NCBI RefSeq assembly: GCF_018760735.1
Contig: NZ_JAHHZN010000007.1
Coordinates: 124,001 to 188,000 of the forward strand
Reading direction: 5' to 3'
Length of the DNA: 64,000 nucleotides
Source of the DNA: Hymenobacter piscis
GTDB lineage: Bacteria; Bacteroidota; Bacteroidia; Cytophagales; Hymenobacteraceae
Part shown: piece by piece, positions 15,828 to 24,613 of the stretch
Numbering within the stretch: position 1 is the stretch's first letter
Layout: each line of letters starts with the position of its first letter
Notes under the pieces: generated by a model
Told to the model about the DNA's origin: nothing
Seen by the model: only the letters and a program-made list of their open reading frames with translations
The model's database searches: none
Position numbers and translations under genes: made by a program

Positions 15828-16538
15828 ATGCCCACCCGCCACACCACTGCCGCCGACCGCGGCCTCAAGGATATCGGCTGGCTGCAAAGCCACTTCTCGC
15901 TGAGCTTCGGCCCCTACGCTAATCCCGAGCGGGCCGGTTTCGGGCTGTTGCGCGTGTTCAATGATGACTTTGTGCAACCGGGCGGGGGCTTTGGCCTGCA
16001 CGCCCACGCCAACATGGAAATCATTTCCGTGCTGCTGGCCGGGCGCATGAACCATAAGGACTCGCTGGGCTACTCCGAGGAAGTAGGCGCCGATTGGGTG
16101 CAGATTATGAGTGCCGGCAGCGGCCTGCGTCACGAAGAGTACAACATCGGCGACGAAACGGTGAATTTTCTGCAGATCTGGATTGAGCCCAAGCTACAGA
16201 ACGTGACGCCCCGCTACCAACGCCGCCACTTTCCGCGCGCCAAGCGGCTTAACCAGCTCACCACCATCGTCAGCAACGAAGAAGGCACGGCCCACTGCTG
16301 GATCAACCAGAATGCCCGCCTCAGCCTGGGCTATTTCGAGGCCGGCCAGGCGGTGGACTACGCGCTGCAGCCACTCAATAAGTGCGTGTTCGTGTTCGTG
16401 CTGGAAGGCCGCGTAACCGTGAATGGCGAAACCCTCCAGGAGCGGGAAAGCCTGGGCCTGTGGGATACCGCAGCTGTGGCCATGCATTGCGAAACCACGA
16501 CGCAGTTTCTACTGATTGAAGTACCAATCAATCACTGA
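15828..16538 (+). CDS. Pirin family protein (second copy)
   Basis: Second bicupin of the pirin family, 236 residues and clearly paralogous to the gene at 14395. Metal-site residues are seen in GLHAHANMEIISVLL and in GSGLRHEEYN, followed by FLQIWIEPK. The C-terminal cupin (VFVFVLEGRVTVNGET) is intact. The start is the ATG two bases after the nitroreductase stop. The sequence differs from the first copy enough that the duplication is old. Its link with a redox flavoprotein suggests quinone or flavonoid chemistry, but this is inference. A good terminator follows at 16578. Confidence 0.9.
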   Translation: MPTRHTTAADRGLKDIGWLQSHFSLSFGPYANPERAGFGLLRVFNDDFVQPGGGFGLHAHANMEIISVLLAGRMNHKDSLGYSEEVGADWVQIMSAGSGLRHEEYNIGDETVNFLQIWIEPKLQNVTPRYQRRHFPRAKRLNQLTTIVSNEEGTAHCWINQNARLSLGYFEAGQAVDYALQPLNKCVFVFVLEGRVTVNGETLQERESLGLWDTAAVAMHCETTTQFLLIEVPINH

Positions 16539-16577
16539 TTCGGAGGATAAATAGAACTATTTCCGGAAATACCCAGA

Positions 16578-16606
16578 AGCCCCGTCGGTTTGGCGGGGCT
16601 CTTTTT
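16578..16606 (+). terminator. Terminator of the nitroreductase/pirin operon
   Basis: Stem AGCCCCG (16578-16584) with CGGGGCT (16594-16600), then CTTTTTC. It lies 40 bases after the pirin stop. Confidence 0.8.
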
Positions 16607-16734
16607 CGTGGCGGGTGGCCACCAAGCGAAAATCGGCTACGAGGCTAGGGCTGAATAAGTTGCCGCAAACAGTAGCGTTTTTGCTGGATTGTTTCGACTT
16701 TTGTGGTTGATTTTCTGTTGGATACCCTTTTTCT

Positions 16735-19272
16735 ATGAAAATACATTGTCTCACGTTTCTCCTGTGCGCCGGGCTGGCTCGGCTGGCCGGCGCGCAGGAT
16801 CTTCCCTCCCAACTCCCCCCGCGGGCCATTGTAGCTCTGGCCGACGCTCCGGCAATGCCCCGCGTCAGCTTCTCTTCCGACGGGGACTGGATGCTGCAGA
16901 TGGACGTGCGCGAGATGTCCTCCACGCCGGAGGCAAGCCGGCCTGAACTACGCTTGGCCGGCCTGCGCATCAACCCGGTTACCAACGGCCCCAGCCGCGT
17001 TACCTACATTTCGGCGCTGCGGCTGCGCCAGTTGCCCAATGGCAAGGAGCTGCTGGTGCAGGGCCTGCCGGCCAACCCGCGCATCAGCAACGTGCAATGG
17101 TCGCCGGACAACTCCAAGCTGGCCTTCACCCACACCTCCAACAACCACGTGGAGCTCTGGATTGTGGATGTACCCTCGGCCTCGGCCCGGCTGGTGCCCA
17201 ACCTGTTTCTCAACGACGTATTCGGGATGCCCTACGAGTGGGTATCGGACAACAAGACCCTTATTGCCCGCGCCGTTGTGGGCGGCCGCGGCGACGCGCC
17301 CAAGCCCGAGGAAGCGTCCACCGACCCGAACGTGCAGCAGAACCTGGGCAGGCAGGCCCCGGCCCGCACCTACCAGGACCTGCTTAAAACGCCGGTTGAT
17401 GAGCGCCTCTTCGATTACTACACGCTTTCCCAGCCGGTGAAAGTGGGCCTCGATGGCCGGATGGCTCCGCTGGGCCAGCCGGGCGTGATTCAGCAGGCCA
17501 CGCCCTCACCCAACGGCCAGTACGTGCTGGTGCGCACCCGCCACCGCCCCTACTCCTACTCGTTGCCCGTCAGCCGGTTCCCGGTCCGCACCCAGATTCT
17601 GAATATGGAAGGGCTGGTGGTAAAGGAAGTAGCCGACTCGCCCCTGGCCGACCAGGTGCCCACGAACTTCGATGCGGTGCCCGGGGGAGCCCGGGAGTTC
17701 AGCTGGCGCGAAGATGCGCCCGCCACCCTGTTCTGGGTGGAAGCCCAGGACGGCGGCGACCCCCGGGCCGAAGCCGCCGTGCGCGACAAGCTTTTCTCCC
17801 TGCCCTCTCCTTTCACCGACAAGCCCCAGGAACTGGCCGCTTTGCCCCTGCGCTTCCGCACCATTCACTGGTCGAGCAATAAGCTGGCCCTGGTGGAAGG
17901 CTACCGCTGGGCCGACCGCAAGGAAACCACCTGGACTCTCGACCTGGCCACCAAAACGTCTCTGCTGCCCCTGTTCGAGCATTCCATCCAGGACGCTTAT
18001 ACCCACCCGGGCAAGCCCGTGGAGCAGCGCAACGCCCAGGGCCGGCCGGTGCTGCTGACCGATGCCAGCGGCGACGTGATCTACCTCATCGGCAACGGGG
18101 CTTCGCCCGAGGGCGACCGGCCCTTCGTGGATGAGCTGAACGTGCACACCAAGAAAAGCCAGCGCTGGTGGCGTTCAGAAGCGCCCTACTACGAGATGCC
18201 CGTGGCCATTCTCGACGCCAGCAAGAGCCTGTTCGTAACCCGCCGCGAATCGCCTACCGAATCGCCCAACTACTACACGCGCCGGGGAGCCAACCCCAAA
18301 ATCACGGCCCTCACCAAGCTCCCGAACCCCTATGCGGGCTTAGGCAGCTTCCAGAAGCAGGTGCTCAAGTACAAACGCGCCGACGGCGTGGACCTGACTG
18401 CCAACCTGTATCTGCCGGTCGGCTATAAGAAGGAAAGCGGCCCCCTGCCCACGCTGCTGGAAGCCTACCCGGTAGAATTCAAGGATAAGAAGGATGCGGG
18501 ACAGGTCACCGGCTCGCCCTACTCCTTCCCCCGTCTGAGCTGGGGCTCGCCTGTTTACTGGGTAACGCAGGGCTACGCCGTGCTGCAGGGCGTGAGCATG
18601 CCCATTGTGGGAGAAGGCAGCCAGCAACCCAACGACACGTACGTGGAGCAGCTCACAGCCTCGGCGCAGGCCGCCCTCGACGAAGGCCGCCGCCTGGGCG
18701 TGGTGGATACGGCCCGGGTGGCCGTGATGGGCCACAGCTACGGCGCGTTCATGACGGCAAACCTGCTGGCGCACACCAAGCTGTTCAAGGCCGGCATTGC
18801 CCGCAGCGGCGCCTACAACCGCAGCCCTACGCCCTTCGGGTTCCAGGGCGAGGAGCTGGCTTACTGGCAAACGCCGGAGGCGTACAGCGCCGTGTCGCCG
18901 TTCAGCTTCGCCAACGGTATCACCGCGCCCCTGCTGCTGGTGCAGGGCGATGCCGATAGCAATTCCGGCAACTTCGCCCTCCAGAATGAGCGGTTCTATG
19001 AGGCCCTGAAGGGCAACGGCGCCACCGTCCGGTACGTGACGCTGCCGTCTGAATCGCACGGCTACCAGGCGCGGGAATCCATCATGCCCATGCTCTGGGA
19101 GATGAATACCTGGCTGAACACGTATGTGAAACAGTACGGAGCGGCGCCGGCAGAGGCCGCTCCTGCCCCGGAGGCCACCGCCACCTCCCCCACCGCCACC
19201 TCCCCTGCCACGCCGGTAGCCACACCCGTTACCGTTCCGGCAGCCTTGCCGGGCACTTCGCAGAACAACTAG
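16735..19272 (+). CDS. Secreted prolyl-oligopeptidase-family (S9) peptidase, glutamyl endopeptidase-like
   Basis: Serine peptidase of 845 residues. A signal peptide (MKIHCLTFLLCAGLARLAGA) precedes a long beta-propeller region, then an alpha/beta-hydrolase domain. The nucleophile elbow is GHSYGAF (Ser near residue 667), the acid is in VQGDADSN (near 738), and the His is in SESHGYQ (near 774). This arrangement and the propeller sequence fit the S9D group related to plant chloroplast glutamyl endopeptidase. The last ~45 residues are an Ala/Pro/Thr-rich linker-like tail. It probably breaks down peptides in the periplasm. It is monocistronic, with a terminator at 19327. Confidence 0.9.
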   Translation: MKIHCLTFLLCAGLARLAGAQDLPSQLPPRAIVALADAPAMPRVSFSSDGDWMLQMDVREMSSTPEASRPELRLAGLRINPVTNGPSRVTYISALRLRQLPNGKELLVQGLPANPRISNVQWSPDNSKLAFTHTSNNHVELWIVDVPSASARLVPNLFLNDVFGMPYEWVSDNKTLIARAVVGGRGDAPKPEEASTDPNVQQNLGRQAPARTYQDLLKTPVDERLFDYYTLSQPVKVGLDGRMAPLGQPGVIQQATPSPNGQYVLVRTRHRPYSYSLPVSRFPVRTQILNMEGLVVKEVADSPLADQVPTNFDAVPGGAREFSWREDAPATLFWVEAQDGGDPRAEAAVRDKLFSLPSPFTDKPQELAALPLRFRTIHWSSNKLALVEGYRWADRKETTWTLDLATKTSLLPLFEHSIQDAYTHPGKPVEQRNAQGRPVLLTDASGDVIYLIGNGASPEGDRPFVDELNVHTKKSQRWWRSEAPYYEMPVAILDASKSLFVTRRESPTESPNYYTRRGANPKITALTKLPNPYAGLGSFQKQVLKYKRADGVDLTANLYLPVGYKKESGPLPTLLEAYPVEFKDKKDAGQVTGSPYSFPRLSWGSPVYWVTQGYAVLQGVSMPIVGEGSQQPNDTYVEQLTASAQAALDEGRRLGVVDTARVAVMGHSYGAFMTANLLAHTKLFKAGIARSGAYNRSPTPFGFQGEELAYWQTPEAYSAVSPFSFANGITAPLLLVQGDADSNSGNFALQNERFYEALKGNGATVRYVTLPSESHGYQARESIMPMLWEMNTWLNTYVKQYGAAPAEAAPAPEATATSPTATSPATPVATPVTVPAALPGTSQNN

Positions 19273-19326
19273 TTCCGCTCCCCGGCCGCTACGTGGCGGG
19301 CCTACTTTTCCTCTCCGAAAACAACG

Positions 19327-19360
19327 GCTTCCGGGCCGCTTTTCGGGGAGGCTTTTTTTT
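19327..19360 (+). terminator. Terminator of the S9 peptidase gene
   Basis: Stem GCTTCC (19327-19332) with GGAGGC (19347-19352), one G-T pair, followed by eight T. Confidence 0.75.
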
Positions 19361-19464
19361 GTGCGCCGCCAACGGCCGGCAGAGGTGAGAGTGTGTTTTT
19401 CCGGCGATGAGTACAATGCCGCCAAGCCTGCTGATATTTACTGCGTCCGTTCTCTTCTGCCCGC

Positions 19465-20067
19465 ATGTCCGTTTTCAGCACCTACCTCCAGCTCGGCTTC
19501 CACCACATCTTCAACCTGCGTGCCTACGACCACCTCGTGTTTCTGCTGGCCCTGTGCGCGCCCTACGTGCTGCAGGACTGGCGGCGGGTGCTGGCCCTGG
19601 TGACGAGCTTCACCCTGGGCCACTCCCTCACGCTGGCCCTGGCCACGCTTGAGGTGGTGCACTACTCGCCCGCCCTGATTGAGCGGCTGATTCCGGTTAC
19701 TATCATCCTGACCTGCCTGCTGAACCTGGCCCGGGCCGGGCGGCCCACCGACCGCGCCGTGGCGCCCCCCGCTTCCCGGCCCGTTGTGCTGGCCCTGCCC
19801 AACCTGCTGGCCGCCGGGTTCGGTCTGATTCACGGCCTGGGCTTTTCCAGCTACCTGCGCGGCCTGCTGGGCCGGCAAAGCCGGCCGGTGCTGGAGTTGC
19901 TCAGCTTCAACGTGGGCGTAGAGCTGGGCCAGCTGCTGATTGTGGGCCTGATTCTGCTGCTGGGCCTGCTGCTGCTGCGCGGCCTCAACGTGGCCCGGCG
20001 CGACTGGCTGCTGGTTACCAGCGGTGCCGCCCTGGGCATTGCCACCATCCTGCTGGTTAGTGTGTAA
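19465..20067 (+). CDS. HupE/UreJ-type membrane protein
   Basis: Integral membrane protein of 200 residues with about six helices. The N-terminal GFHHIFNLRAYDHLVFLLAL matches the HupE/UreJ metal-permease pattern (G-x-x-H-I ... D-H-L-x-F-L), followed by FTLGHSLTLALA and GLIHGLGFSSYL, which supply further His ligands. Relatives take up nickel or are simply annotated as HupE/UreJ. The urease cluster lies 6 kb away, so a nickel role is plausible but not shown. The ATG at 19465 (MSVFSTYLQLGFHH) is clear. Confidence 0.82.
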   Translation: MSVFSTYLQLGFHHIFNLRAYDHLVFLLALCAPYVLQDWRRVLALVTSFTLGHSLTLALATLEVVHYSPALIERLIPVTIILTCLLNLARAGRPTDRAVAPPASRPVVLALPNLLAAGFGLIHGLGFSSYLRGLLGRQSRPVLELLSFNVGVELGQLLIVGLILLLGLLLLRGLNVARRDWLLVTSGAALGIATILLVSV

Positions 20068-20253
20068 TCCGGTGCAGTGGGAAATGAGCGAATAGCACTG
20101 TCCGACTCACGCATTCCCTACTGCCCCACTTCACCGCTCTGCAACCTCCCGGCCGCCCTTCTGTCTTTCGTCGCACGCGACGCGGCCTGGTGGGTTTCTG
20201 CGTTCTTATTCAGACTTTTGCCGACTCCTGTTTTTCTCCCCTTTTCGCATCTT

Positions 20254-22617
20254 ATGCTCAAACCTACTCTGCTGGCCGCCGGGCTGCTGGCGCTGCTGGC
20301 CCTGCCGACGGCCGCCCAGAACACCAATTCGGGCACCGACAAATTTGCCCAGCTCGAAACCCTGCTGCCCACGCCCAATTCCTACCGCACCGCCTCCGGC
20401 GCGCCCGGCACCGACTACTGGCAGCAGCGGGCCGACTACGCCATCCGCGTCCGGCTCGACGACGAGAAGCAGGCCATCAGCGGCGACGAGGACATCACCT
20501 ACACCAACCTCTCGCCCGACGTGCTGACCTACCTCTGGGTGCAGCTCGACCAGAACATCCTCGACAAGAACTCCATCACGACGGCCACGCAGGTAGGTGA
20601 GATTCAGCAGCGCATGCCCTTCCAGGCCCTGGATTACATGCAACGGAGCGATTTCGACGGGGGCTTCAAGATTGCGGAAGTGAAGCTGAAGGGTGGCAAG
20701 GCCCTGCCCTACGTCATCAACCACACCATGATGCGGGTGGATTTGCCCACGCCCCTGCGGCCCAAGCAGGCCGTGACGTTCAGCATCAAGTGGAGCTACA
20801 ACATCAACGACCAGAACAAGATCAACCAACGCTCGGGCTACGAGTACTTCCCGGAGGATAAGAACTACCTCTACGAAATTGCCCAGTTCTACCCCCGCAT
20901 GGCGGTGTACTCCGACAACCAGGGCTGGCAGCACAAGCAGTTTCTGGGCAACGGCGAGTTTGCTCTGCCCTTCGGCGACTACCGGGTGAGCATCACGGCC
21001 CCCGCCGACCACGTGGTGGGCGCCACCGGCGTGCTGCAGAACCCCAACGACGTGCTCAGCAGCGCCCAGCGCCAGCGCCTGAACCAGGCCGCCTCGGCCA
21101 AGAGTCCGGTGCTGATTGTGTCGCCCCAGGAGGCCGAAAAGGCCGAGCAGGGCCGCGCCAAGGGCACCAAAACCTGGACCTACGCCGCCAAGAACGTCCG
21201 TGACTTCGCCTGGGCTTCTTCGCGCAAGTTCATCTGGGATGCCATGGGCGTGAAGCAGGACGGCGTGCCGGTGATGTGCATGAGCTACTACCCCAAGGAG
21301 GGCAACCCGCTCTGGGGCAAGTACTCGACGGAGGTCATTGCCCACACCATCAAGACCTACTCCAAGTACACCATTCCCTACGCTTACCCGGTGGCCATTT
21401 CGGTGCACGGGCCGGTGGGCGGCATGGAGTACCCGATGCTGAGCTTCAACGGCGGCCGCCCCGAGAAGGACGGCACCTACTCGGCGGAGCGCAAATACGG
21501 GATGATTTCGGTGATTATCCACGAGGTGGGCCACAACTTCTTCCCCATGATCATCAACTCCGACGAGCGGCAGTGGACGTGGATGGACGAGGGCCTGAAC
21601 TCCTTCGTGCAGTACCTCACGGAGCAGGAATGGGAGCGGGATTACCCCTCGCGCCGCGGCGACCCGGCCCAGATTGTGGCCTACATGCGCACCGACAAGA
21701 GCCTGCAGACCCCGATCATGACCAACTCCGAATCGGTGTTGCAGTTCGGCAACAACGCTTACGGCAAGCCCGCCATCGGCCTCAACATCCTGCGCGAGAC
21801 GATTATGGGCCGCGAGCTGTTCGACTACGCCTTCAAGGAGTACGCCCGCCGCTGGGCATACAAGCACCCCACCCCCGCCGACTTCTTCCGCACCATGGAA
21901 GACGCCTCGGGCGTGGATCTGGACTGGTTCTGGCGCGGCTGGTTCTACTCGGTGGAACACACCGACTTGGCCATTGCCGGCGTGAAGCAGTACAACGTCG
22001 ACTCCAAGAACCCCGACATTGAAAAAGCCCGCCAGCGCGAGCTGACCAGCAAAGCGCCCAAAACCATTTCGCAGCAGCGCAACCTGACGGCCATTCCCCA
22101 GCCCCTGGTGGAGCAGAAGCCCCAGCTCAAGGATTTCTACAACCAGTATGACCCGCTGGCCACTACGCCCGCCGACCAGCAGCGCTACCAGCAGCTGGTG
22201 AAGGGCCTCAGCCCCGAGCAGCAGCAGCGCCTGAATAGCGGTCTGAACTTCTACGAGGTGAGCCTCAAGAACCTGGGCGGCCTCACGATGCCCGTCATCG
22301 TACAGATGACCTACGCCGACGGCCAGCAGGAAATCATGCACATTCCGGCTGAAATCTGGCGCAAGAACAACGCCGAGGTGTCCAAGGTGTTCATCACCGA
22401 AAAGCCGGTGGTGAGCTTCGTGCTCGACCCCTTCCAGCAAACCGCCGACACCGACCTGAGCAACAACGCCTGGCCCCAGCAGGCCGCGCCGTCGCGCTTC
22501 GAGCTGTTCGAGTACCAGCAGCGCCAGCAGCCGAACCCCATGCAGCAGCAGTCGGCCCTGCAGCAGAAGGAGCAGAAGCCGCTGACTTCGCCCGGTTCCA
22601 CGGGCGGCACGAATTAA
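20254..22617 (+). CDS. Secreted M1-family aminopeptidase
   Basis: Zinc metallopeptidase of 787 residues. A signal peptide (MLKPTLLAAGLLALLALPTAAQ) is followed by the M1 beta-saddle domain, the substrate-binding GGMEYPML segment (in place of GAMEN), and the zinc motif HEVGHNFFPMI with the third ligand Glu in WMDEGLNSF. The C-terminal part is Gln-rich (QQRQQPNPMQQQ) and low in complexity. It removes N-terminal residues from peptides in the periplasm. I start at the ATG 20254 because the signal peptide begins there; the open frame 177 bases upstream has no such feature. It is single-gene, with a strong terminator. Confidence 0.93.
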   Translation: MLKPTLLAAGLLALLALPTAAQNTNSGTDKFAQLETLLPTPNSYRTASGAPGTDYWQQRADYAIRVRLDDEKQAISGDEDITYTNLSPDVLTYLWVQLDQNILDKNSITTATQVGEIQQRMPFQALDYMQRSDFDGGFKIAEVKLKGGKALPYVINHTMMRVDLPTPLRPKQAVTFSIKWSYNINDQNKINQRSGYEYFPEDKNYLYEIAQFYPRMAVYSDNQGWQHKQFLGNGEFALPFGDYRVSITAPADHVVGATGVLQNPNDVLSSAQRQRLNQAASAKSPVLIVSPQEAEKAEQGRAKGTKTWTYAAKNVRDFAWASSRKFIWDAMGVKQDGVPVMCMSYYPKEGNPLWGKYSTEVIAHTIKTYSKYTIPYAYPVAISVHGPVGGMEYPMLSFNGGRPEKDGTYSAERKYGMISVIIHEVGHNFFPMIINSDERQWTWMDEGLNSFVQYLTEQEWERDYPSRRGDPAQIVAYMRTDKSLQTPIMTNSESVLQFGNNAYGKPAIGLNILRETIMGRELFDYAFKEYARRWAYKHPTPADFFRTMEDASGVDLDWFWRGWFYSVEHTDLAIAGVKQYNVDSKNPDIEKARQRELTSKAPKTISQQRNLTAIPQPLVEQKPQLKDFYNQYDPLATTPADQQRYQQLVKGLSPEQQQRLNSGLNFYEVSLKNLGGLTMPVIVQMTYADGQQEIMHIPAEIWRKNNAEVSKVFITEKPVVSFVLDPFQQTADTDLSNNAWPQQAAPSRFELFEYQQRQQPNPMQQQSALQQKEQKPLTSPGSTGGTN

Positions 22618-22640
22618 CCGGCCGTTTTCCGGTAGTTTTA

Positions 22641-22676
22641 AAGCAGCCGGCCCCGGTGGGGTCGGCTGCTTTTTTG
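22641..22676 (+). terminator. Terminator of the M1 peptidase gene
   Basis: Stem AAGCAGCCGGCCCC with GGGGTCGGCTGCTT (22641-22654, 22658-22671), one G-T pair, followed by TTTTTG. Confidence 0.88.
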
Positions 22677-22693
22677 TGTCACCGAAACTGAGT

Positions 22694-22846
22694 GGCCGCA
22701 GAGCGGCCGTCGGTTTGTAGCCCGGCATTCCGGCAGAACGCTAGCGCTGCGTAGCGGTGCCCGGAACTCCTGCCATTTCGGGCACCGCTACGCAGCGCTA
22801 GCGTTCTGCCGCCGTTTTTCTACAAACCGAAAGCCGCTCTGCGGCC
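22694..22846. repeat. Nested 153-bp inverted repeat
   Basis: Three pairs of arms are nested around one centre: 22694-22707 with 22833-22846 (14 bases), 22711-22720 with 22820-22829 (10 bases), and 22731-22762 with 22780-22811 (32 bases, perfect). The inner arm itself contains AACGCTAGCGCTGCGTAGCG, also rich in self-complementary words. The loop is 17 bases. It lies between a terminator and a broken gene and encodes nothing. Confidence 0.92.
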
Positions 22847-22880
22847 ACCCGGCGAATCAGGTTATCGTAACATCACATCA

Positions 22881-23390
22881 ATGCCCCAATCATCTTCCCG
22901 TCTGAAATCACTCAAGCACTAGGCCCTCGGCCCCGATCCGGAGGCGGCTTATGAAGCCTTCGAGGCCCTAACCGCCATTGGCACGGAGGACGTCGCGCAG
23001 TTTTACCTAAGCCTGCTGGAAACGGCGGAGCGCGGGTGGCGCAACCGGGCCGCCATGGGCCTGGCCTATCTGGGCGATGCGCGGGCCGTGGCGCCGCTCC
23101 TGCAAGCCATTCAGCGGCCGGAAACCCGCGGCTCCAACGGCACGATGGTGTACGCCCTCACGCAGTTCGACTGTCGGCACTTGTTGAAGGAACTCTTCCA
23201 GATGGTTTTTCAGCAGGGCTACGAGGCGCAGCTGATGGCGCTGATGGCCATTGAGGATCAGGATTTCAAGTATTCCCTCGAAGATGTGGCCTTTATTCAG
23301 CAGCAGTGGGCCGTGGCGCAACTGGCCCCGAGCAAGTCGCTGCTGGAGTTGGGGCTGGAAAACATCGGGGAATTGGTGGAGGATTTGTAG
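22881..23390 (+). pseudogene. HEAT-repeat-like gene interrupted by an early stop codon
   Basis: The frame from ATG 22881 reads MPQSSSRLKSLKH, then a TAG at 22920-22922. It then continues open in the same frame for 155 more codons to 23390. The part after the stop looks like a genuine protein: AAYEAFEALTAIGTEDV, then NRAAMGLAYLGDARAVAPLL, a HEAT/armadillo-like helical repeat. The only later ATG (23055) would remove the first helix pair. So either a recent nonsense mutation has broken the gene or a shorter product is made from 23055. It could be repaired by one base change. Confidence 0.7.
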
Positions 23391-23427
23391 CTTTTCCGCT
23401 TCTTTCCACCATTTGAGCTACTTAACT

Positions 23428-23802
23428 ATGGGACTTCTCGACGGCCTGCTGGGCAACGCATCTGAAACCGACACCCACGCCATTCAGCTGGAAATGAGCC
23501 AATTGCTGGCCACGGGCGAGGAAGTGCGCAAATCCTACGTCATCATCCGCGACCTGCTGGTGTTCACCACCAAGCGCCTGCTGTTCATTGATAAGCAGGG
23601 CGTAACGGGCAAGAAGCGGGAGTACCTGAGCATCCCCTACCGTAGCATCGAGCGCTACTCCACCGAAACCACCGGCCACTTCGACCTCGACGCGGAGCTC
23701 AAAATCTGGGTCCGGGGCATGGCCGAGCCCATCAGCAAAACCTTCCGCGGCGACAAAGCCATCTACGACGTCAGCCGCGCCCTGAGCGAGTACGCGCTGT
23801 AG
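23428..23802 (+). CDS. Bacterial PH-domain protein
   Basis: Protein of 124 residues with one bacterial pleckstrin-homology domain (bPH type). Typical strands are seen as RDLLVFTTKRLLFIDKQGV and EYLSIPYRSIERYSTETTG, ending in a helix (YDVSRALSEYAL). No membrane segment or signal is present, so it is cytoplasmic; the molecular role of this family is unknown. The ATG at 23428 (MGLLDGLLGNASETD) is the family's common start. It lies 37 bases after the broken HEAT-repeat gene. Confidence 0.85.
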   Translation: MGLLDGLLGNASETDTHAIQLEMSQLLATGEEVRKSYVIIRDLLVFTTKRLLFIDKQGVTGKKREYLSIPYRSIERYSTETTGHFDLDAELKIWVRGMAEPISKTFRGDKAIYDVSRALSEYAL

Positions 23803-23912
23803 GTGTGGTGGTGACATGGTGAAGTGGTGAGTTTACGTGCTGATTGCGCCGTTTGCGCCACCGGAACGTAAACTCACCATTTCACTATCTCACCATTTCA
23901 CCACCTCACTCC
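23803..23912. repeat. Inverted repeat of GGTGA-type words
   Basis: The left side repeats GTGGTGGTGA, TGGTGAAGTGGTGAG; the right side carries the complements (CACCATTTCAC, CTCACCATTTCACCACC). The inner 8 bases GTTTACGT pair with ACGTAAAC. It fills the whole gap between the PH-domain gene and the aldolase ATG, so the aldolase leader is part of the repeat. Confidence 0.8.
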
Positions 23913-24563
23913 ATGGCTCGTTTCACTTCCGCTCACGCCCTCACGCAAGCCCGCCAGCACCCGCTGATTCCGGTGTTTTATCACGCCCAGGAAGACTACG
24001 CCCGCCGGGTGCTGGCGGCCTGTTACGCGGCCGGGGTGCGGCTGTTCGAGTTCACCAACCGCGGGCCGGAAGCCCCGGCCATCTTCGAGCGGCTGCAACG
24101 CTTCGTGGAAGCGGATTTCCCCGATTTGCTGCTGGGCGCGGGCACCATCTTCACGGCCGAGGAAGCCGGCCGCTTCATCGAGGCCGGCGCCGACTTCATC
24201 ATCCAGCCCATCACCAGCCCCGACGTGGCCGCCGTCTGCCGCAGCTACGACCTGGCCTGGCTGCCCGGCGCCCAGACGCTGAACGAGGTTTACGAGGCCC
24301 ACCGCCTGGGCGCGACGCTCGTCAAGCTGTTTCCCTCGGCCTACCTCACGCCCGAGTACCTGCGCATCCTGCGCGGCCCCCTGCCCCAGGTGCCCCTCAT
24401 AGTGACGGGTGGCATCCAGCCCACCGTGGAAAGCCTGCGGGCGTGGCAGCAGGCCGGGGCCACCTGCGTGGGCCTCGATGCCCGCCTGCTCGACACCGAC
24501 GAGCCCGCCCGCCTAACGGCCCAGGTAACGGAGCTGCTGGCGGCGGTACGGCTGGCGGGGTAG
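23913..24563 (+). CDS. KDPG/KHG aldolase family protein (Eda-like)
   Basis: Class I aldolase of 216 residues that splits 2-keto-3-deoxy-6-phosphogluconate or 4-hydroxy-2-oxoglutarate. The catalytic Glu is in RLFEFTNRGP and the Schiff-base Lys in GATLVKLFPSAYLTPEYL. GAGTIFTAEEAGRFIEAGA and VTGGIQPT are the phosphate-binding turns. It could serve the Entner-Doudoroff path or hexuronate breakdown. No edd or sugar-acid genes are close by, so its partner enzymes are elsewhere. The ATG at 23913 (MARFTSAHALTQAR) is a normal start. Confidence 0.9.
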   Translation: MARFTSAHALTQARQHPLIPVFYHAQEDYARRVLAACYAAGVRLFEFTNRGPEAPAIFERLQRFVEADFPDLLLGAGTIFTAEEAGRFIEAGADFIIQPITSPDVAAVCRSYDLAWLPGAQTLNEVYEAHRLGATLVKLFPSAYLTPEYLRILRGPLPQVPLIVTGGIQPTVESLRAWQQAGATCVGLDARLLDTDEPARLTAQVTELLAAVRLAG

Positions 24564-24613
24564 CGTGCTTTTTGTTGGCGTTTGATTTCCTACGGTCCAT
24601 CCATGCTATTCAC

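Noticed and set aside
20206-22728. Very long open frame (about 840 codons) on the strand opposite the M1 peptidase
   Set aside because: Its residues follow from G+C-rich third positions of the real gene; the sense strand encodes a signal peptide and a complete HEVGH metallopeptidase.
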